NCBI GenBank assembly: GCA_910578815.1
Contig: CAJTSE010000014.1
Coordinates: 41,168-101,149, forward strand
Origin: an uncultured Acetatifactor sp.
Lineage (GTDB): Bacteria > Bacillota > Clostridia > Lachnospirales > Lachnospiraceae
Length of the DNA: 59,982 bases
Reading direction: 5' to 3'
In this document: positions 8,210 through 17,765 of the stretch, piece by piece
Layout of the letters: each line of letters opens with the position of its first letter
Position numbering within the stretch: the first letter of the stretch is position 1
Made by a program: the position numbers and the translations under genes
The notes under the pieces: generated by a model
Seen by the model: the letters and a program-made list of their open reading frames with translations, nothing else
What the model was told of the DNA's origin: nothing
Databases searched by the model: none

Positions 8210-9370
8210 TCATAAAAGGAAGAATCCGCATACTTTCTTTACATAATCCAAAAAACCGGCCTTTTCTACAGTAGCTCCATACAAAATGGGAACGCTTCCA
8301 ATCTCGGCGCCATTTAGATAATATCTTACTCTGCCTGCCTCGCTGCCCTCTGTTGCAGGAGCCTTGGCTGATTCGGGAAGCTCCGTGACCCGCTCCACCG
8401 TCTCCAGATTACTGCCCTGTATATCCAGATAACGGAATTCCCCTTCATAGATCAGGGGCACGGTCTCTTCCACGCCGCCCTCCACCTTCAACGGCTCCAG
8501 TGCATCCTTATTTTCGTCTATGTAAATATTGCATACCCCGAACCCATAAGTCATGAGCGTCTGTACGTCTGCATTTCTGATCTTGGAATCCGGAGCCCCC
8601 ATAACAACTGCTATCAAATCAATGCCTTCCTTACTGGCAGTAGCGGAAATGCAATATTTTGCTCTGCTGGTAAATCCGGTTTTAAGGCCCGTAGTATACT
8701 GATACTGCTTCAACAGCTTGTTGGTACTGGTTAATGTAAAGGTGCTGCTTCCCTGGGGCGTCACGTGGGTAATGTCCTCCATCCAGATCTTGGTATAATT
8801 AAAAATTTCCGGATGGTTTACCGTCAGTTCCCTGGACATTATTGCTATATCTCTGGCACAGGAATAATGATCCTCCGAATCGGTCAGGCCGCAGCAATCC
8901 ACAAAATGAGTATCCACCATTCCCAGCTCCAGTGCCTTTTGATTCATCATCTCCACAAACGCCTGCTCGCTACCCGCCACGTGCTCCGCTACGGCCACGC
9001 TGGCATCATTGCCTGACGCAATCACTATACACTTGATCATAGTTTCCAAAGACTGTACCTCTCCCTGTGCCAAAAATACTTGAGAGCCCCCCATGGAGCT
9101 GGCATGTTCACTGGTCAGCACATCATCTGTCAGCTTCACCTTTCCCGTATCCAGTGCTTCAAAGGTTAAAAGCAGAGTCATAACCTTCGTAACGCTGGCC
9201 AGACTGCGGCGCTCTGTAGAATTTACTTCATAAATTACCTGCCCCGTAGAGCTTTCTATCAGAATGACCGAGGGAGATGTTACGGATACATTTGCGCTTG
9301 CAGGCAGCACGGTCGTGATCCAGACGACCATCGCAAGCAACAGTGTTGTCAAAGATTTTTTTGAATTCAT
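8210..9370 (-). CDS. D-alanyl-D-alanine carboxypeptidase (S11 family)
   Basis: A second PBP5-like carboxypeptidase in the same region, 386 residues. A signal peptide ends near ASA (about residue 26). Motifs are S-V-T-K at 59-62 (Ser59 nucleophile), S-G-N near 121-123 and K-T-G near 232. The C-terminal beta domain ends in a hydrophobic and basic segment (FLDYVKKVCGFFLL) suited to peripheral membrane anchoring. It differs from the upstream paralogue by carrying the canonical SGN rather than SHN and by lacking the acidic insert. The start follows GGAGTGAGG. It probably keeps peptidoglycan crosslinking in check during vegetative growth (family knowledge). Confidence 0.93.
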   Translation of the reverse strand: MNSKKSLTTLLLAMVVWITTVLPASANVSVTSPSVILIESSTGQVIYEVNSTERRSLASVTKVMTLLLTFEALDTGKVKLTDDVLTSEHASSMGGSQVFLAQGEVQSLETMIKCIVIASGNDASVAVAEHVAGSEQAFVEMMNQKALELGMVDTHFVDCCGLTDSEDHYSCARDIAIMSRELTVNHPEIFNYTKIWMEDITHVTPQGSSTFTLTSTNKLLKQYQYTTGLKTGFTSRAKYCISATASKEGIDLIAVVMGAPDSKIRNADVQTLMTYGFGVCNIYIDENKDALEPLKVEGGVEETVPLIYEGEFRYLDIQGSNLETVERVTELPESAKAPATEGSEAGRVRYYLNGAEIGSVPILYGATVEKAGFLDYVKKVCGFFLL

Positions 9371-9473
9371 GATGCCTCACTCCAATTTCGATTCCATATT
9401 TGTAACAGTCCGCCCACGCTGAACCGTTATCCATACTTCAAGATATGAGGCTATCACATTTGATAGAACAGGA

Positions 9474-9501
9474 AACCCCCGGTTTCTCACAACCGAGGGT
9501 C
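9474..9501 (-). terminator. Hairpin after rpsU
   Basis: Read on the minus strand, ACCCTCGGTT pairs with AACCGGGGGT (with G-T pairs) around a short loop, 12 bases after the rpsU stop. The following bases are only moderately T-rich (TTCCTGTTCT), so termination may be partial, allowing read-through into the carboxypeptidase gene. Confidence 0.65.
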
Positions 9502-9512
9502 CACTTACGCAT

Positions 9513-9689
9513 TTAGTTATATTTACGTTTTCTTGCCGCCTCAGACTTCTTCTTGCGTCTGACACTAGGCTTTTCGTAATGCTCGCGCTTACGAATCTCC
9601 TGCTGAATACCGGCCTTTGCACAGCTTCTCTTAAAACGACGCAATGCGCTGTCTAAGGTCTCGTTTTCTTTTACGATTACGTTTGACAT
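9513..9689 (-). CDS. rpsU: 30S ribosomal protein S21
   Basis: Small ribosomal subunit protein involved in initiation near the 16S rRNA 3' end. The translation is 58 residues, starting MSNVIVKENETLDSALRRF and ending in the highly basic tail RRKKKSEAARKRKYN, the standard S21 pattern. The start follows a GGAGGG-like site. A strong promoter lies about 90 bases upstream and a hairpin follows the stop, so it can be transcribed independently. Confidence 0.97.
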   Translation of the reverse strand: MSNVIVKENETLDSALRRFKRSCAKAGIQQEIRKREHYEKPSVRRKKKSEAARKRKYN

Positions 9690-9776
9690 CTCTACCCTCC
9701 CTTCAGTCCCTCAAGCATCTTGACTGATTGGGTTAATATTATGTACCATAGCATCTCTGCCGCGCACACACAAATT

Positions 9777-9804
9777 ATTATAGCACAAAATTACACAACG
9801 TCAA
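9777..9804 (-). promoter_or_regulatory. rpsU promoter
   Basis: On the minus strand TTGACG (9799-9804) and TATAAT (9777-9782) are separated by 16 bases, a near-consensus sigma-A promoter about 90 bases before the rpsU start. Just upstream, between this promoter and the alaS stop, a 16-base sequence cattttctctgacgga is repeated in tandem (9815-9830 and 9833-9848). Confidence 0.8.
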
Positions 9805-9853
9805 CTGTTTTTTTCATTTTCTCTGACGGATGCATTTTCTCTGACGGAGCACA

Positions 9854-12508
9854 TCAGGCCAGCTGATCCTCCAGGACTTTAGCCGCTTCATCAATGGCCG
9901 CCGGGATCCCCCCCGGATTCTTGCCGCCTGCCTGCGCCATACCCGGACGTCCACCGCCGCCGCCGCCCACAAGTCCCGCAATCCCCTTTATCAGATTACC
10001 AGCATGAGCGCCCTTTGCCTGTGCCCCTTCCGTGGCCATCGCCACCATGTTTACCCGTCCGTCCAGATCGGACAGCAGGACGACAACGCCCTCTCCCAAC
10101 TTACTCTTAAGCTGGTCTCCCAGATCACGCAGGCCATTCATATCCACATCCTGCACGCTTGTGGCAAGAAGCTTTATGCCCTTAACCTCCCGTACCTGGT
10201 CCATTACGTCTCCCAGAGCATCCTGCGCCGCTTTAGCCTTCATGGACTCCAACTCAGAGCCAAGCCGTTTAATATCCGCCATCAAATGCCCACACTTTTC
10301 CACCAGCGCCGCCGGTGTCGTCTTTAACACCCTGCCTGCCTCTTCGATGGTTTTTTCAAGATTTCCATAATAATTCAGAACGCCGCTGCCGGTAAGCGCT
10401 TCGATACGCCTTACTCCTGCTGCCACTCCGTTTTCAGACAGAATCTTAAACGCACCTATAAACCCTGTATTTGCCACATGAGTGCCGCCGCAGAATTCCA
10501 CGGAAAAATCCCCCATTCTGACCACGCGCACCTTCTCGCCATATTTCTCCCCAAACAAAGCCATAGCTCCGGTTTTCTTAGCCTCTTCCAGACTCATGAC
10601 CTCAGTCGCTACCGGAATATTTTCGGCAATCTTTTCGTTCACGATCGCCTCCACCCTGTCCAGCTCTTCCCTAGTCATGGCAGCGGAATGGCTGAAATCA
10701 AAACGCAGCTTCTCACCGTCCACATAAGATCCTGACTGCTCAACATGTGTGCCCAGCACCTCCCGCAGGGCCTTCTGCAGCAAATGAGTGGCACTGTGAT
10801 TTTTACAGGTATTCATACGGTTTGTCTTGTCTACTTCAAGAGACACCTTGTCTCCCGTGCTGACCCTGCCGCTTACTACTTTTCCAACATGCCCAATCCT
10901 TCCGCCGGGAAGCTTTATAGTATCCTGTACCTCAAACAATCCTGCAGCAGTGCGTATCACACCGCAGTCCCCATTCTGTCCACCCATAGTGGCATAAAAG
11001 GGAGTTTCCCTCACAATAATCGTTCCGTTTTCCCCTGTATTTAGAGTAGATTTGCATTCTGTCTCGGAAGCCAGCGCAGTTATACTTCCCTCCGCTCTCA
11101 GCGTTTCATAACCCACAAATTCGCTGCTGATACTGCTGTCCAGTCCGTCAAATATGCCTGCATCCGCATTCAGCCTTGCCGAAAAGTTCTGATTATCCCT
11201 GGCTTTCTGCTTTTGCTCTTCCATAGCGGCAGTAAACCCTTCTTCATCCACCTTCAGTCCCTCTTCCTCCGCCAGCTCCACTGTCAGCTCCAATGGGAAG
11301 CCAAATGTATCATAAAGATAAAATGCCGATTTCCCGTCTATAATCTGCACCTTTTCGTCTCTCTTTGCATCAAGTATCTTACGGAATTCCTTCATGCCGT
11401 TCTCCAGGGTACTCTCGAAACGGTCAATTTCCTTCTTAAGCTCAGCAAGAATAAACTCCTGGTTTTTAACCAGCAGCGGGTAGCTCTCTGCGTAGACGTC
11501 AAGGATAAACATTTCTGCAATCCTCAAAATATCTTCCTTTTTTAAGTTCAGAATCCTTGCATGCCTCACCGCTCGGCGGATCAGACGTCGAAGTACATAA
11601 CCTGCACCTGCGTTAGCCGGAAGAAGCTTGGCTTCATCGCCGATCAACATGACGCTGGTACGAATGTGGTCAGCCAAAATCCTCATGGACCGGGTCAGCT
11701 TTTCATCCTGCTCATATTTTGTGCCGGAAATTTTCTCAATATATGCAATAATCGGAGCATACAGATCCGTCCTGTACACATCCATGGTTCCATTCAAAAA
11801 GGCTAAAATCCGCTCCAGGCCCCAGCCGGTATCCACATTTTTCTGCTTTAAGGGCGTCAGCGTGCCGTCCTGATGCTTTTCGTACTGCATAAACACATCA
11901 TTTCCAAGCTCAGTATATTTTCCGCAGTTACAGCCCGGTCCGCAGCCGGGGCCGCAGTCAGGCTTGTCCGCAATATAAAACATCTCGCTGTCAGGACCGC
12001 AGGGCCCGTACTCCAACCCCCACCAGTTATCCTCCGCCGGAAGATAATGAATATTTTCCTTCTTAAATCCCGATGCAATGCGATACTGTGCGCCCTCCTC
12101 GTCCCTGGGCGCATTTTCGTCCCCTGCAAATACGGTAGCGGCAAGATGATCCGCATCAAAGCCGAACACCTCCGTCAAAAGCTCAAAGCTCCACTGACAA
12201 CGCTCCTTCTTAAAATAATCCCCCAGGCTCCAGCTTCCCAGCATCTCAAAGAAAGTTCCATGACTCTTATCGCCTACGGAATCAATGTCGATGGTACGAA
12301 TACAGCCCTGCACATTGCACAGGCGATTCCCCAAAGGATGCTTCCGTCCCAGAAGATACGGCATCAGAGGCTGCATTCCGGCCACATTAAAAAGAACACC
12401 TGTAGAGCCATCGGAGACAAGGGATACTGCCCCCACATCCACGTGTCCGCGGTCAATATAAAACTGTTTCCAGGTTTTCCTAAGCTCATCCGCCGTAAAT
12501 TGTCTCAT
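9854..12508 (-). CDS. alaS: Alanine-tRNA ligase
   Basis: Charges tRNA-Ala with alanine and clears misacylated Ser/Gly through its editing domain. The class II catalytic core is at the N terminus (RQFTADELRKTWKQFYIDRGH, LFNVAGMQPLMPYLLG, CIRTIDIDSVGD). The editing site is marked by NHSATHLLQ and by FCGGTHVANTG, and the C-terminal DHHA1 domain ends with the glycine-rich GGGGGGRPGMAQAGG. The 884-residue length is normal. The start is the ATG six bases after GGAG; another ATG four codons upstream is possible. A short Cys-rich insert (CGPGCGPGCNCGK) in the catalytic half is typical of clostridial enzymes. No T-box leader was seen upstream. Confidence 0.97.
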   Translation of the reverse strand: MRQFTADELRKTWKQFYIDRGHVDVGAVSLVSDGSTGVLFNVAGMQPLMPYLLGRKHPLGNRLCNVQGCIRTIDIDSVGDKSHGTFFEMLGSWSLGDYFKKERCQWSFELLTEVFGFDADHLAATVFAGDENAPRDEEGAQYRIASGFKKENIHYLPAEDNWWGLEYGPCGPDSEMFYIADKPDCGPGCGPGCNCGKYTELGNDVFMQYEKHQDGTLTPLKQKNVDTGWGLERILAFLNGTMDVYRTDLYAPIIAYIEKISGTKYEQDEKLTRSMRILADHIRTSVMLIGDEAKLLPANAGAGYVLRRLIRRAVRHARILNLKKEDILRIAEMFILDVYAESYPLLVKNQEFILAELKKEIDRFESTLENGMKEFRKILDAKRDEKVQIIDGKSAFYLYDTFGFPLELTVELAEEEGLKVDEEGFTAAMEEQKQKARDNQNFSARLNADAGIFDGLDSSISSEFVGYETLRAEGSITALASETECKSTLNTGENGTIIVRETPFYATMGGQNGDCGVIRTAAGLFEVQDTIKLPGGRIGHVGKVVSGRVSTGDKVSLEVDKTNRMNTCKNHSATHLLQKALREVLGTHVEQSGSYVDGEKLRFDFSHSAAMTREELDRVEAIVNEKIAENIPVATEVMSLEEAKKTGAMALFGEKYGEKVRVVRMGDFSVEFCGGTHVANTGFIGAFKILSENGVAAGVRRIEALTGSGVLNYYGNLEKTIEEAGRVLKTTPAALVEKCGHLMADIKRLGSELESMKAKAAQDALGDVMDQVREVKGIKLLATSVQDVDMNGLRDLGDQLKSKLGEGVVVLLSDLDGRVNMVAMATEGAQAKGAHAGNLIKGIAGLVGGGGGGRPGMAQAGGKNPGGIPAAIDEAAKVLEDQLA

Positions 12509-12619
12509 TTTAATCTCCATACCTTTCCGCAGCCGCCTGCAGGCTTCGATTCAACACCCGCCGGCAGACTCCGCTGCTCAAACTGTGTCTATTATATTAT
12601 CAGTTACTGCCGTTGTCAA

Positions 12620-12872
12620 ACAGACCTTACTCATCTTTTCCGCAAGGGTAACAGTTCAGACCTCCCGTAATCAAGTAACAGGTGACAGACGGCTGTTGTT
12701 CTCAATGAGGACTGTACGAGACGTCGGTACTTGGCAAGCGTACTGTGCTTGCTTAGGTACCGTTACGTCGAGCCTCAAGCGCAAGCGTGTCCGAGTGAGA
12801 ATAACGGCCGGCTGGCACCGTCAAGTCGTTGAGACTGAACTGTTACCCGCAAGGACAGACCTTACTCATCTT
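12620..12872. repeat. Inverted-repeat element flanked by an 18-base direct repeat
   Basis: The 353-base gap between alaS and the Hsp70 gene is filled by this structure. The 18-base sequence acagaccttactcatctt occurs at 12620-12637 and 12855-12872; the right copy is the 3' end of the Hsp70 gene including its stop. Between the copies, GGGTAACAGTTCAG (12646-12659) is the exact reverse complement of 12835-12848. Further stems nest inside: CGGCTGTTGTTCTCA with TGAGAATAACGGCCG, and CGGTAC/GTACCG with GCAAGC/GCTTGC in the centre near 12720-12769. It carries no open reading frame. It looks like a MITE or similar non-coding palindromic element with duplicated target. Confidence 0.65.
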
Positions 12873-14547
12873 CTTCCTCAAGAACCTCGTTCAGATCTTC
12901 TCTGGTTTCCATGATTTCATCATGATCCCCTCTCTTTAAAGCCGCTTCAAAAGCCGTAATATAATGATCCAGCTTTTTTCTTCGATCTCCCAGGGATTCC
13001 TCATACATGCGCTCCGCCCGAAGCAGTACCAGCCGATTCTCTTCATAGTCTCTGGGTTGAATCTTTAAATAGGCCAGCTCTTCCATACGCTTTTTAATTT
13101 CTTCCTCCGTCATCTGGTTATCCTGGCCCTTTATAATCATTTTTTGGGAAAGGCCCGTAGATACTACCGTAACTTCCACCTCCAGCAGAGAGTTAATGTC
13201 ATATGTATAAGTCACATCCACTGCCTCCCGTCCCTTGGGTCCCTTTGGTACTTCAATCTCCAACTCTCCCAGATATAAATTGTTTCTGGCAAAGCGGCTC
13301 TCCCCTTGAAGCACCCGTACCCGAACGGCAGCCTGGTTATCTCTGACAGTGTACAAACGCTCCGTATGGCTGGCAGGAATAACGGTATTTCTCTCAATGA
13401 TAGGACAGAATCTGCCATCCTCGAATTTACCTTCTTCGTACTCTACCACAACTTCCGTGCCCAGAGTGAAGGAACAAACATCCGTGAGAATGACTTCCTT
13501 CACTTCCTCCCTGCGCTCTTTCATGGCTGCCTGAACAGCTGCCCCCAAAGCCACCGTCTCGTCTGGATTCATTTTTGTGTCCGGAAATTTCCTGAACAGT
13601 CTGATCAGAAAATCCCTGACAACGGAAAGCCTGGTGGCGCCGCCGATCAAAAGCACCTCATCTATATCTCCCAGTTTCAATCCGGCATCTGCAAGGCTCT
13701 TTTTCACCGGCTCCCTGATCTTCATCAGCAAGTCCTCGCAGGCCTCATCATACTCCTTATATGTAATCCGCTGCTCCAAGGTCTCTTCATGATACGGAAA
13801 AGACATGGTGATTTCCGTATTATCGCTGATGGCACATTTTGCTTTTTCTGCCTGGCGGTATAATCTAACCTGTTCTTTTTCCGTCATGGCCGCCAGCTGC
13901 AATCCTGCCTTTTGTAAAAAAAGCTTTGCCATAACGGCGGTAAAGTCCTCTCCGCCCAGGTAATTATCTCCCGCAACCGCACGGACCTCCAGTATATTGT
14001 GGTACAATTCCAAAATGGAAACGTCAAAGGTACCGCCGCCTAAGTCAAATACCAAAAACCTGGTGTCCTGCGTTTTGTCATAAAGACCGTATGCTACCGC
14101 CGCAGCCGTTGGCTCAGAAATCATTCTCTCCACCTTCAGCCCTGCGAGCTCACCCGCACGTTTTGTAGCCTTCCGTCTCTTGTCATCGAAATAGGCAGGC
14201 ACGCTGATCACGGCCTCCGTAATTTCTTCCCCAAGAAAGGCCTCCGCATCCTCCTTCAAGGCACGCAGCACCATGCTGGAAAGCTCTTCCGGCTTAAAAT
14301 GTCTTCCGCTTAAAATGTATTCTCTCTCCGTACCCATACTTCGCTTAAAGGTCTGGGCCACGGAATCAGGATACAGGCTCATACGCTCCCTTGCTGTCTC
14401 CCCAACATAAACATTACCGTCCCGATCTACACTGACCACCGACGGTGTCAGATTTTTCCCCAGCCTGTTTGGTATGATCTTCGGCCCTTCCGCCGTGAAA
14501 TACGCGATCAAACTGTTTGTGGTACCCAAATCTATTCCTACTATCAT
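12862..14547 (-). CDS. Hsp70 family chaperone (HscC-like)
   Basis: ATP-dependent chaperone of 561 residues, shorter than DnaK (about 610) and without its long C-terminal lid tail, as in the HscC subgroup. The actin-fold ATPase motifs are IGIDLGTTNSLIA-type phosphate 1 (residues 3-13), FDLGGGTFDVSIL near 175-187 and IGGATRL near 316-322. A substrate-binding beta domain and a helical end follow. The start is at MIVGIDLG after an AAGGGG site; the preceding gene is a J-domain/TPR protein ending 71 bases upstream, so the two probably form a chaperone pair, comparable to HscC with DjlB/DjlC in enterobacteria. The last codons coincide with the right copy of the flanking direct repeat. Confidence 0.9.
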   Translation of the reverse strand: MIVGIDLGTTNSLIAYFTAEGPKIIPNRLGKNLTPSVVSVDRDGNVYVGETARERMSLYPDSVAQTFKRSMGTEREYILSGRHFKPEELSSMVLRALKEDAEAFLGEEITEAVISVPAYFDDKRRKATKRAGELAGLKVERMISEPTAAAVAYGLYDKTQDTRFLVFDLGGGTFDVSILELYHNILEVRAVAGDNYLGGEDFTAVMAKLFLQKAGLQLAAMTEKEQVRLYRQAEKAKCAISDNTEITMSFPYHEETLEQRITYKEYDEACEDLLMKIREPVKKSLADAGLKLGDIDEVLLIGGATRLSVVRDFLIRLFRKFPDTKMNPDETVALGAAVQAAMKERREEVKEVILTDVCSFTLGTEVVVEYEEGKFEDGRFCPIIERNTVIPASHTERLYTVRDNQAAVRVRVLQGESRFARNNLYLGELEIEVPKGPKGREAVDVTYTYDINSLLEVEVTVVSTGLSQKMIIKGQDNQMTEEEIKKRMEELAYLKIQPRDYEENRLVLLRAERMYEESLGDRRKKLDHYITAFEAALKRGDHDEIMETREDLNEVLEEEDE

Positions 14548-14618
14548 ATTTATACCCCTTGTCCGCCGCACAGCAGACTATTCACTCCTGCCCGGACATT
14601 GCAACACTGCTCCCGCTA

Positions 14619-17600
14619 TCAGTCTTCGAACACCATATGCCTTATGGCAAGCAAAAACTCGTCGGAAGGCTGAATCTCCAAACTGTTATCCAGGCGTTCT
14701 CTGGCCTCTTTCCTTTTTCCCTTGCGGATTAGAAACAGAATACGCAGGGCTTCCACCTCCTTACAGACCGGACTGGTACAAAAATGGCAGGTGCCGCAAT
14801 TTTCCTCTTCATCCAAAAGGGCCTGTATTCCTTCATCCGGCGTAATATACCAAGCCGCCAGAATCTTCTTTTCCAGCAGGCCCTTTTCCTGGTTAAAATA
14901 TGTATTGTCTGTGGAAAACTTATCTTCCTGCAGACATTTTTTTAATTCCCTCGAAAATTCTCTGCCCTGCTTCTCCATACCACAGACAATACAGGAAAAC
15001 ACCAGATCCGCCAGCTTTCCATCCACCCTGTCAGCTTTCTCCTGTTCGCGCAGGTAACAGCTCATTTCCGCCGCGTAAGCTGCAACGTTCTTCTGTTCAC
15101 CAAATAGAAGCTCCGTCCACAGTGCCTGTATATAAAACCGATTCAACTCCCGTGCCTCTTCCGCAGATGCCTTACGGCGAAACAGCTTTCCTAAGCTTCC
15201 CGCCCTTTTCTCTTTTTCTTCTCTGAAGTACAAAGATGAATATACGCCGCCGCACTGCTTTAGCTCCCTGGCCCACTTTTCCAGCATCCTTCTGGCATGA
15301 GCCTCTGCGCCGCATTTGCCAAAGGCATCTACCTGCTTCTCATAGCTCTTCCATTTATTTTTATCTGCATATCTGCCGTGTATCTCAGCAGCACGTTCCG
15401 CCTCGCCCAGATTAGTATAAGTATCTGCCAGCTGATTTAAATACCATATGCTTTGGTTTTCTTCCTTCTCTTCATATTGTCTGCAGGCGGCCAACGCCAT
15501 CTTAAAGTCACCCAGCAGGGAATACAGATCCGCCATATCCGTATAAATCACAGGAGACATCTCGCTGTCCATATATAGGATTGCCTTCTTTATGTAAAAC
15601 AAAGCCTTTTCAAAATCACCCATATATTTATAGACAAAACTCAGTCCGTTTAACGCATAGGGATTATCCGGATCCAGCATCAGCGCCTTCTCAAAATCTT
15701 CCTTCGCCTCTTCATAATGATGAGCCGATCGGTGAAAAATTCCCCTTTCCACAAACATATAACTGTCCGGACAATTATAGAGATACTCGGTCAGCTTTTC
15801 CAGTCCCGGCTCATAAAAGCAAAGCTTTCCTTCTTCCACAGGCTTTCGAAATTCTTTTCTGAACTCCTTCAGTTTTTTATTTAAAACATCCAGTTCCATA
15901 ACCGAATGGGTTCTCTGGTATTTATATGCCTCCAGTATATCGCTTTTTACACCGTTTTTCTCTGCGTCCTGAAATACCTTTTCAAGATCCTCCGGCTGTT
16001 CCAGATCAAGATATACCTTTGCCACATATTCATACGGCTTCACAAAGGCAGGAAAATATTGTATACAACGACTGCCCGTCCGCACCACGCCCCCCGGATC
16101 CAACTGCCTCCTGTAAGCCTCCATGGAAGCTGCATATGCCGCATACACCTGATAATCCTCTACCAGCCTGCTTACAATTTCTTCACATTTTTCATACTCC
16201 TGCATTTCCGTGTAGATCTGAGCCATCTCCAAAAGAATTCCAATGTCTTTGGCATTCCCTTCCAAAACGGCCTCTCCCTCCCGGATGGCCTCCGCAAATT
16301 TTTCCTCATTTCGAAAACCCAAATTATGATAACACTGCATCCGGATCATGTGGGCCTGCTTTATGCGGTCCCTGTCCTTTTCCTGTTCTTCCTCGCTTTC
16401 GCCGGACAGCAGCTTTTTATTTAATTCATCTTCCCAGGCATGGGTCATGGTGACGGAATCCTCATATTCACCCTCTTCCACATAAAGTTTGGCCATGAGG
16501 CCGTTCCATTCCGCCTCTTTTTCGGGAGGCAGCCTTTTTTCGATTTCCAACGCAAGCCGGATACCCCTGAAAATTTCTCCGTCCTGTAGATAACACCAGC
16601 ACAATTCCAAAGCCGAATCACAACTGCCCGTTTCCTTCCATTCTGCCTTCAGATCCTTCTCAATCTCCCGATTTACCTTACAGAGAAGCTCTAAAAATTC
16701 GTCCCCGCTGCCAGCAGACAATACCTTCTCGGCACACTTTTTGGCTTCCTTAAACTGCCCGCGCTCATAATACCACTCCGTCAGGCGCAGATTGGCCATA
16801 TAATGAGCATCATTTTCTTTCTTCAGGCTCTCAAAGATCTCCCCGGCACGCAGACGGAAACTTCCATTTTCCGCCTCTCCCTGCCTCCAGAACATCTCTG
16901 CCGCATTATAGCCGATCATGGCATTCCCTGGATACTTGTTTATCAGTTTTTCAAAAAGCTCCGCCGCTTCCCTGATCCGGCCCTGCTTTTCCATCAGCTC
17001 TCCCCTGCAGACCTCCATCACGGGATGACGGATTCCTAAGTCATCCGCCTTCTCAATGCTCTGCCGGGCCTGTTCCAAATCACCGCTCTGCAGCGCCTGC
17101 CAGCACCGGTCATAATATTGCAGAAACAGGTCATACGGGGCTTCGTCCTCGCCTTCAAACTGGTCAAATTCCACGTCCTCACCGCGTTCACATTTCCCCA
17201 GTATGTAGCGGATAAAATCAGCCGGAAATTTCTCTCTTAAAACCGCGGCATCGGCAGTGAGCCCCAATTTCTTATCCAGAAGCTTCCATACATTCCCTGG
17301 CAGCCTAAAATGGTCCATCATAAAGCGCAGCAGCTTAATGCGGCAATTTTCCTCTTCCTCAAGGGACAAAAAACATTCGTCTGCAAACAGCTTTTCCCAG
17401 GCTGCCGTATCCTGTCTGCTTCGAATATTATTATAAATTTCGACCGCCTTTCCCATCCAAATTCCGGACACGGACTCGTCCTTTTGTTCTTCCGCCGCCC
17501 CTTCATCGGATTGCTTTGCCAAACGACATGCCGCCTCATATGCCGTTCTAAGCTGTTTAAACCCCTCTGGATCATCTTCGGGATTGGTCACTGCAAGTCT

Positions 17601-17693
17601 CTCTCTGTATGCGTTTTTGATAGCTCTTTCATCCACTGTCGGTTCAATTCCAAGTATTTGGAAAACCTCAATTCTTTCCATGCTGTTGTCCAT
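14619..17693 (-). CDS. J-domain-like TPR protein, partner of the Hsp70
   Basis: A protein of about 1024 residues. The first 60 residues align with a J-domain (VFQILGIEPTVDERAIKNAYRERLA, then GFKQLRTAYEAA), but the invariant HPD is replaced by NPED. Most of the rest is alpha-helical tetratricopeptide repeats; a clear array with the W/Y-G-A-F-P pattern lies around residues 660-800. A C-terminal cysteine cluster (CGTCHFCTSPVC) probably binds a metal. No signal peptide or membrane segment is seen. The start is uncertain: ATG at 17693 or 17678 (the latter has AAGGA at good distance), while the open frame begins with a TTG at 17720 lacking a binding site. The inferred role is recruiting clients to the adjacent Hsp70. 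Confidence 0.82.
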   Translation of the reverse strand: MDNSMERIEVFQILGIEPTVDERAIKNAYRERLAVTNPEDDPEGFKQLRTAYEAACRLAKQSDEGAAEEQKDESVSGIWMGKAVEIYNNIRSRQDTAAWEKLFADECFLSLEEEENCRIKLLRFMMDHFRLPGNVWKLLDKKLGLTADAAVLREKFPADFIRYILGKCERGEDVEFDQFEGEDEAPYDLFLQYYDRCWQALQSGDLEQARQSIEKADDLGIRHPVMEVCRGELMEKQGRIREAAELFEKLINKYPGNAMIGYNAAEMFWRQGEAENGSFRLRAGEIFESLKKENDAHYMANLRLTEWYYERGQFKEAKKCAEKVLSAGSGDEFLELLCKVNREIEKDLKAEWKETGSCDSALELCWCYLQDGEIFRGIRLALEIEKRLPPEKEAEWNGLMAKLYVEEGEYEDSVTMTHAWEDELNKKLLSGESEEEQEKDRDRIKQAHMIRMQCYHNLGFRNEEKFAEAIREGEAVLEGNAKDIGILLEMAQIYTEMQEYEKCEEIVSRLVEDYQVYAAYAASMEAYRRQLDPGGVVRTGSRCIQYFPAFVKPYEYVAKVYLDLEQPEDLEKVFQDAEKNGVKSDILEAYKYQRTHSVMELDVLNKKLKEFRKEFRKPVEEGKLCFYEPGLEKLTEYLYNCPDSYMFVERGIFHRSAHHYEEAKEDFEKALMLDPDNPYALNGLSFVYKYMGDFEKALFYIKKAILYMDSEMSPVIYTDMADLYSLLGDFKMALAACRQYEEKEENQSIWYLNQLADTYTNLGEAERAAEIHGRYADKNKWKSYEKQVDAFGKCGAEAHARRMLEKWARELKQCGGVYSSLYFREEKEKRAGSLGKLFRRKASAEEARELNRFYIQALWTELLFGEQKNVAAYAAEMSCYLREQEKADRVDGKLADLVFSCIVCGMEKQGREFSRELKKCLQEDKFSTDNTYFNQEKGLLEKKILAAWYITPDEGIQALLDEEENCGTCHFCTSPVCKEVEALRILFLIRKGKRKEARERLDNSLEIQPSDEFLLAIRHMVFED

Positions 17694-17765
17694 CCTTACC
17701 ACACAAAGGTTTGATTTCAAGACAAAGGAGCAGAATATAACTCCCGCTCCCCGACTTTCAAAGGT

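Noticed and set aside
11873..12670. A 265-codon plus-strand open frame opposite the start of alaS
   Set aside because: It lies almost wholly antisense to the clear alanine-tRNA ligase, has no ribosome binding site and its translation shows no coherent domain.
12509..12861. A T-box leader for alaS
   Set aside because: No AGGGTGGNACCGCG-type antiterminator bulge or specifier structure is seen; the gap is explained by the inverted-repeat element.
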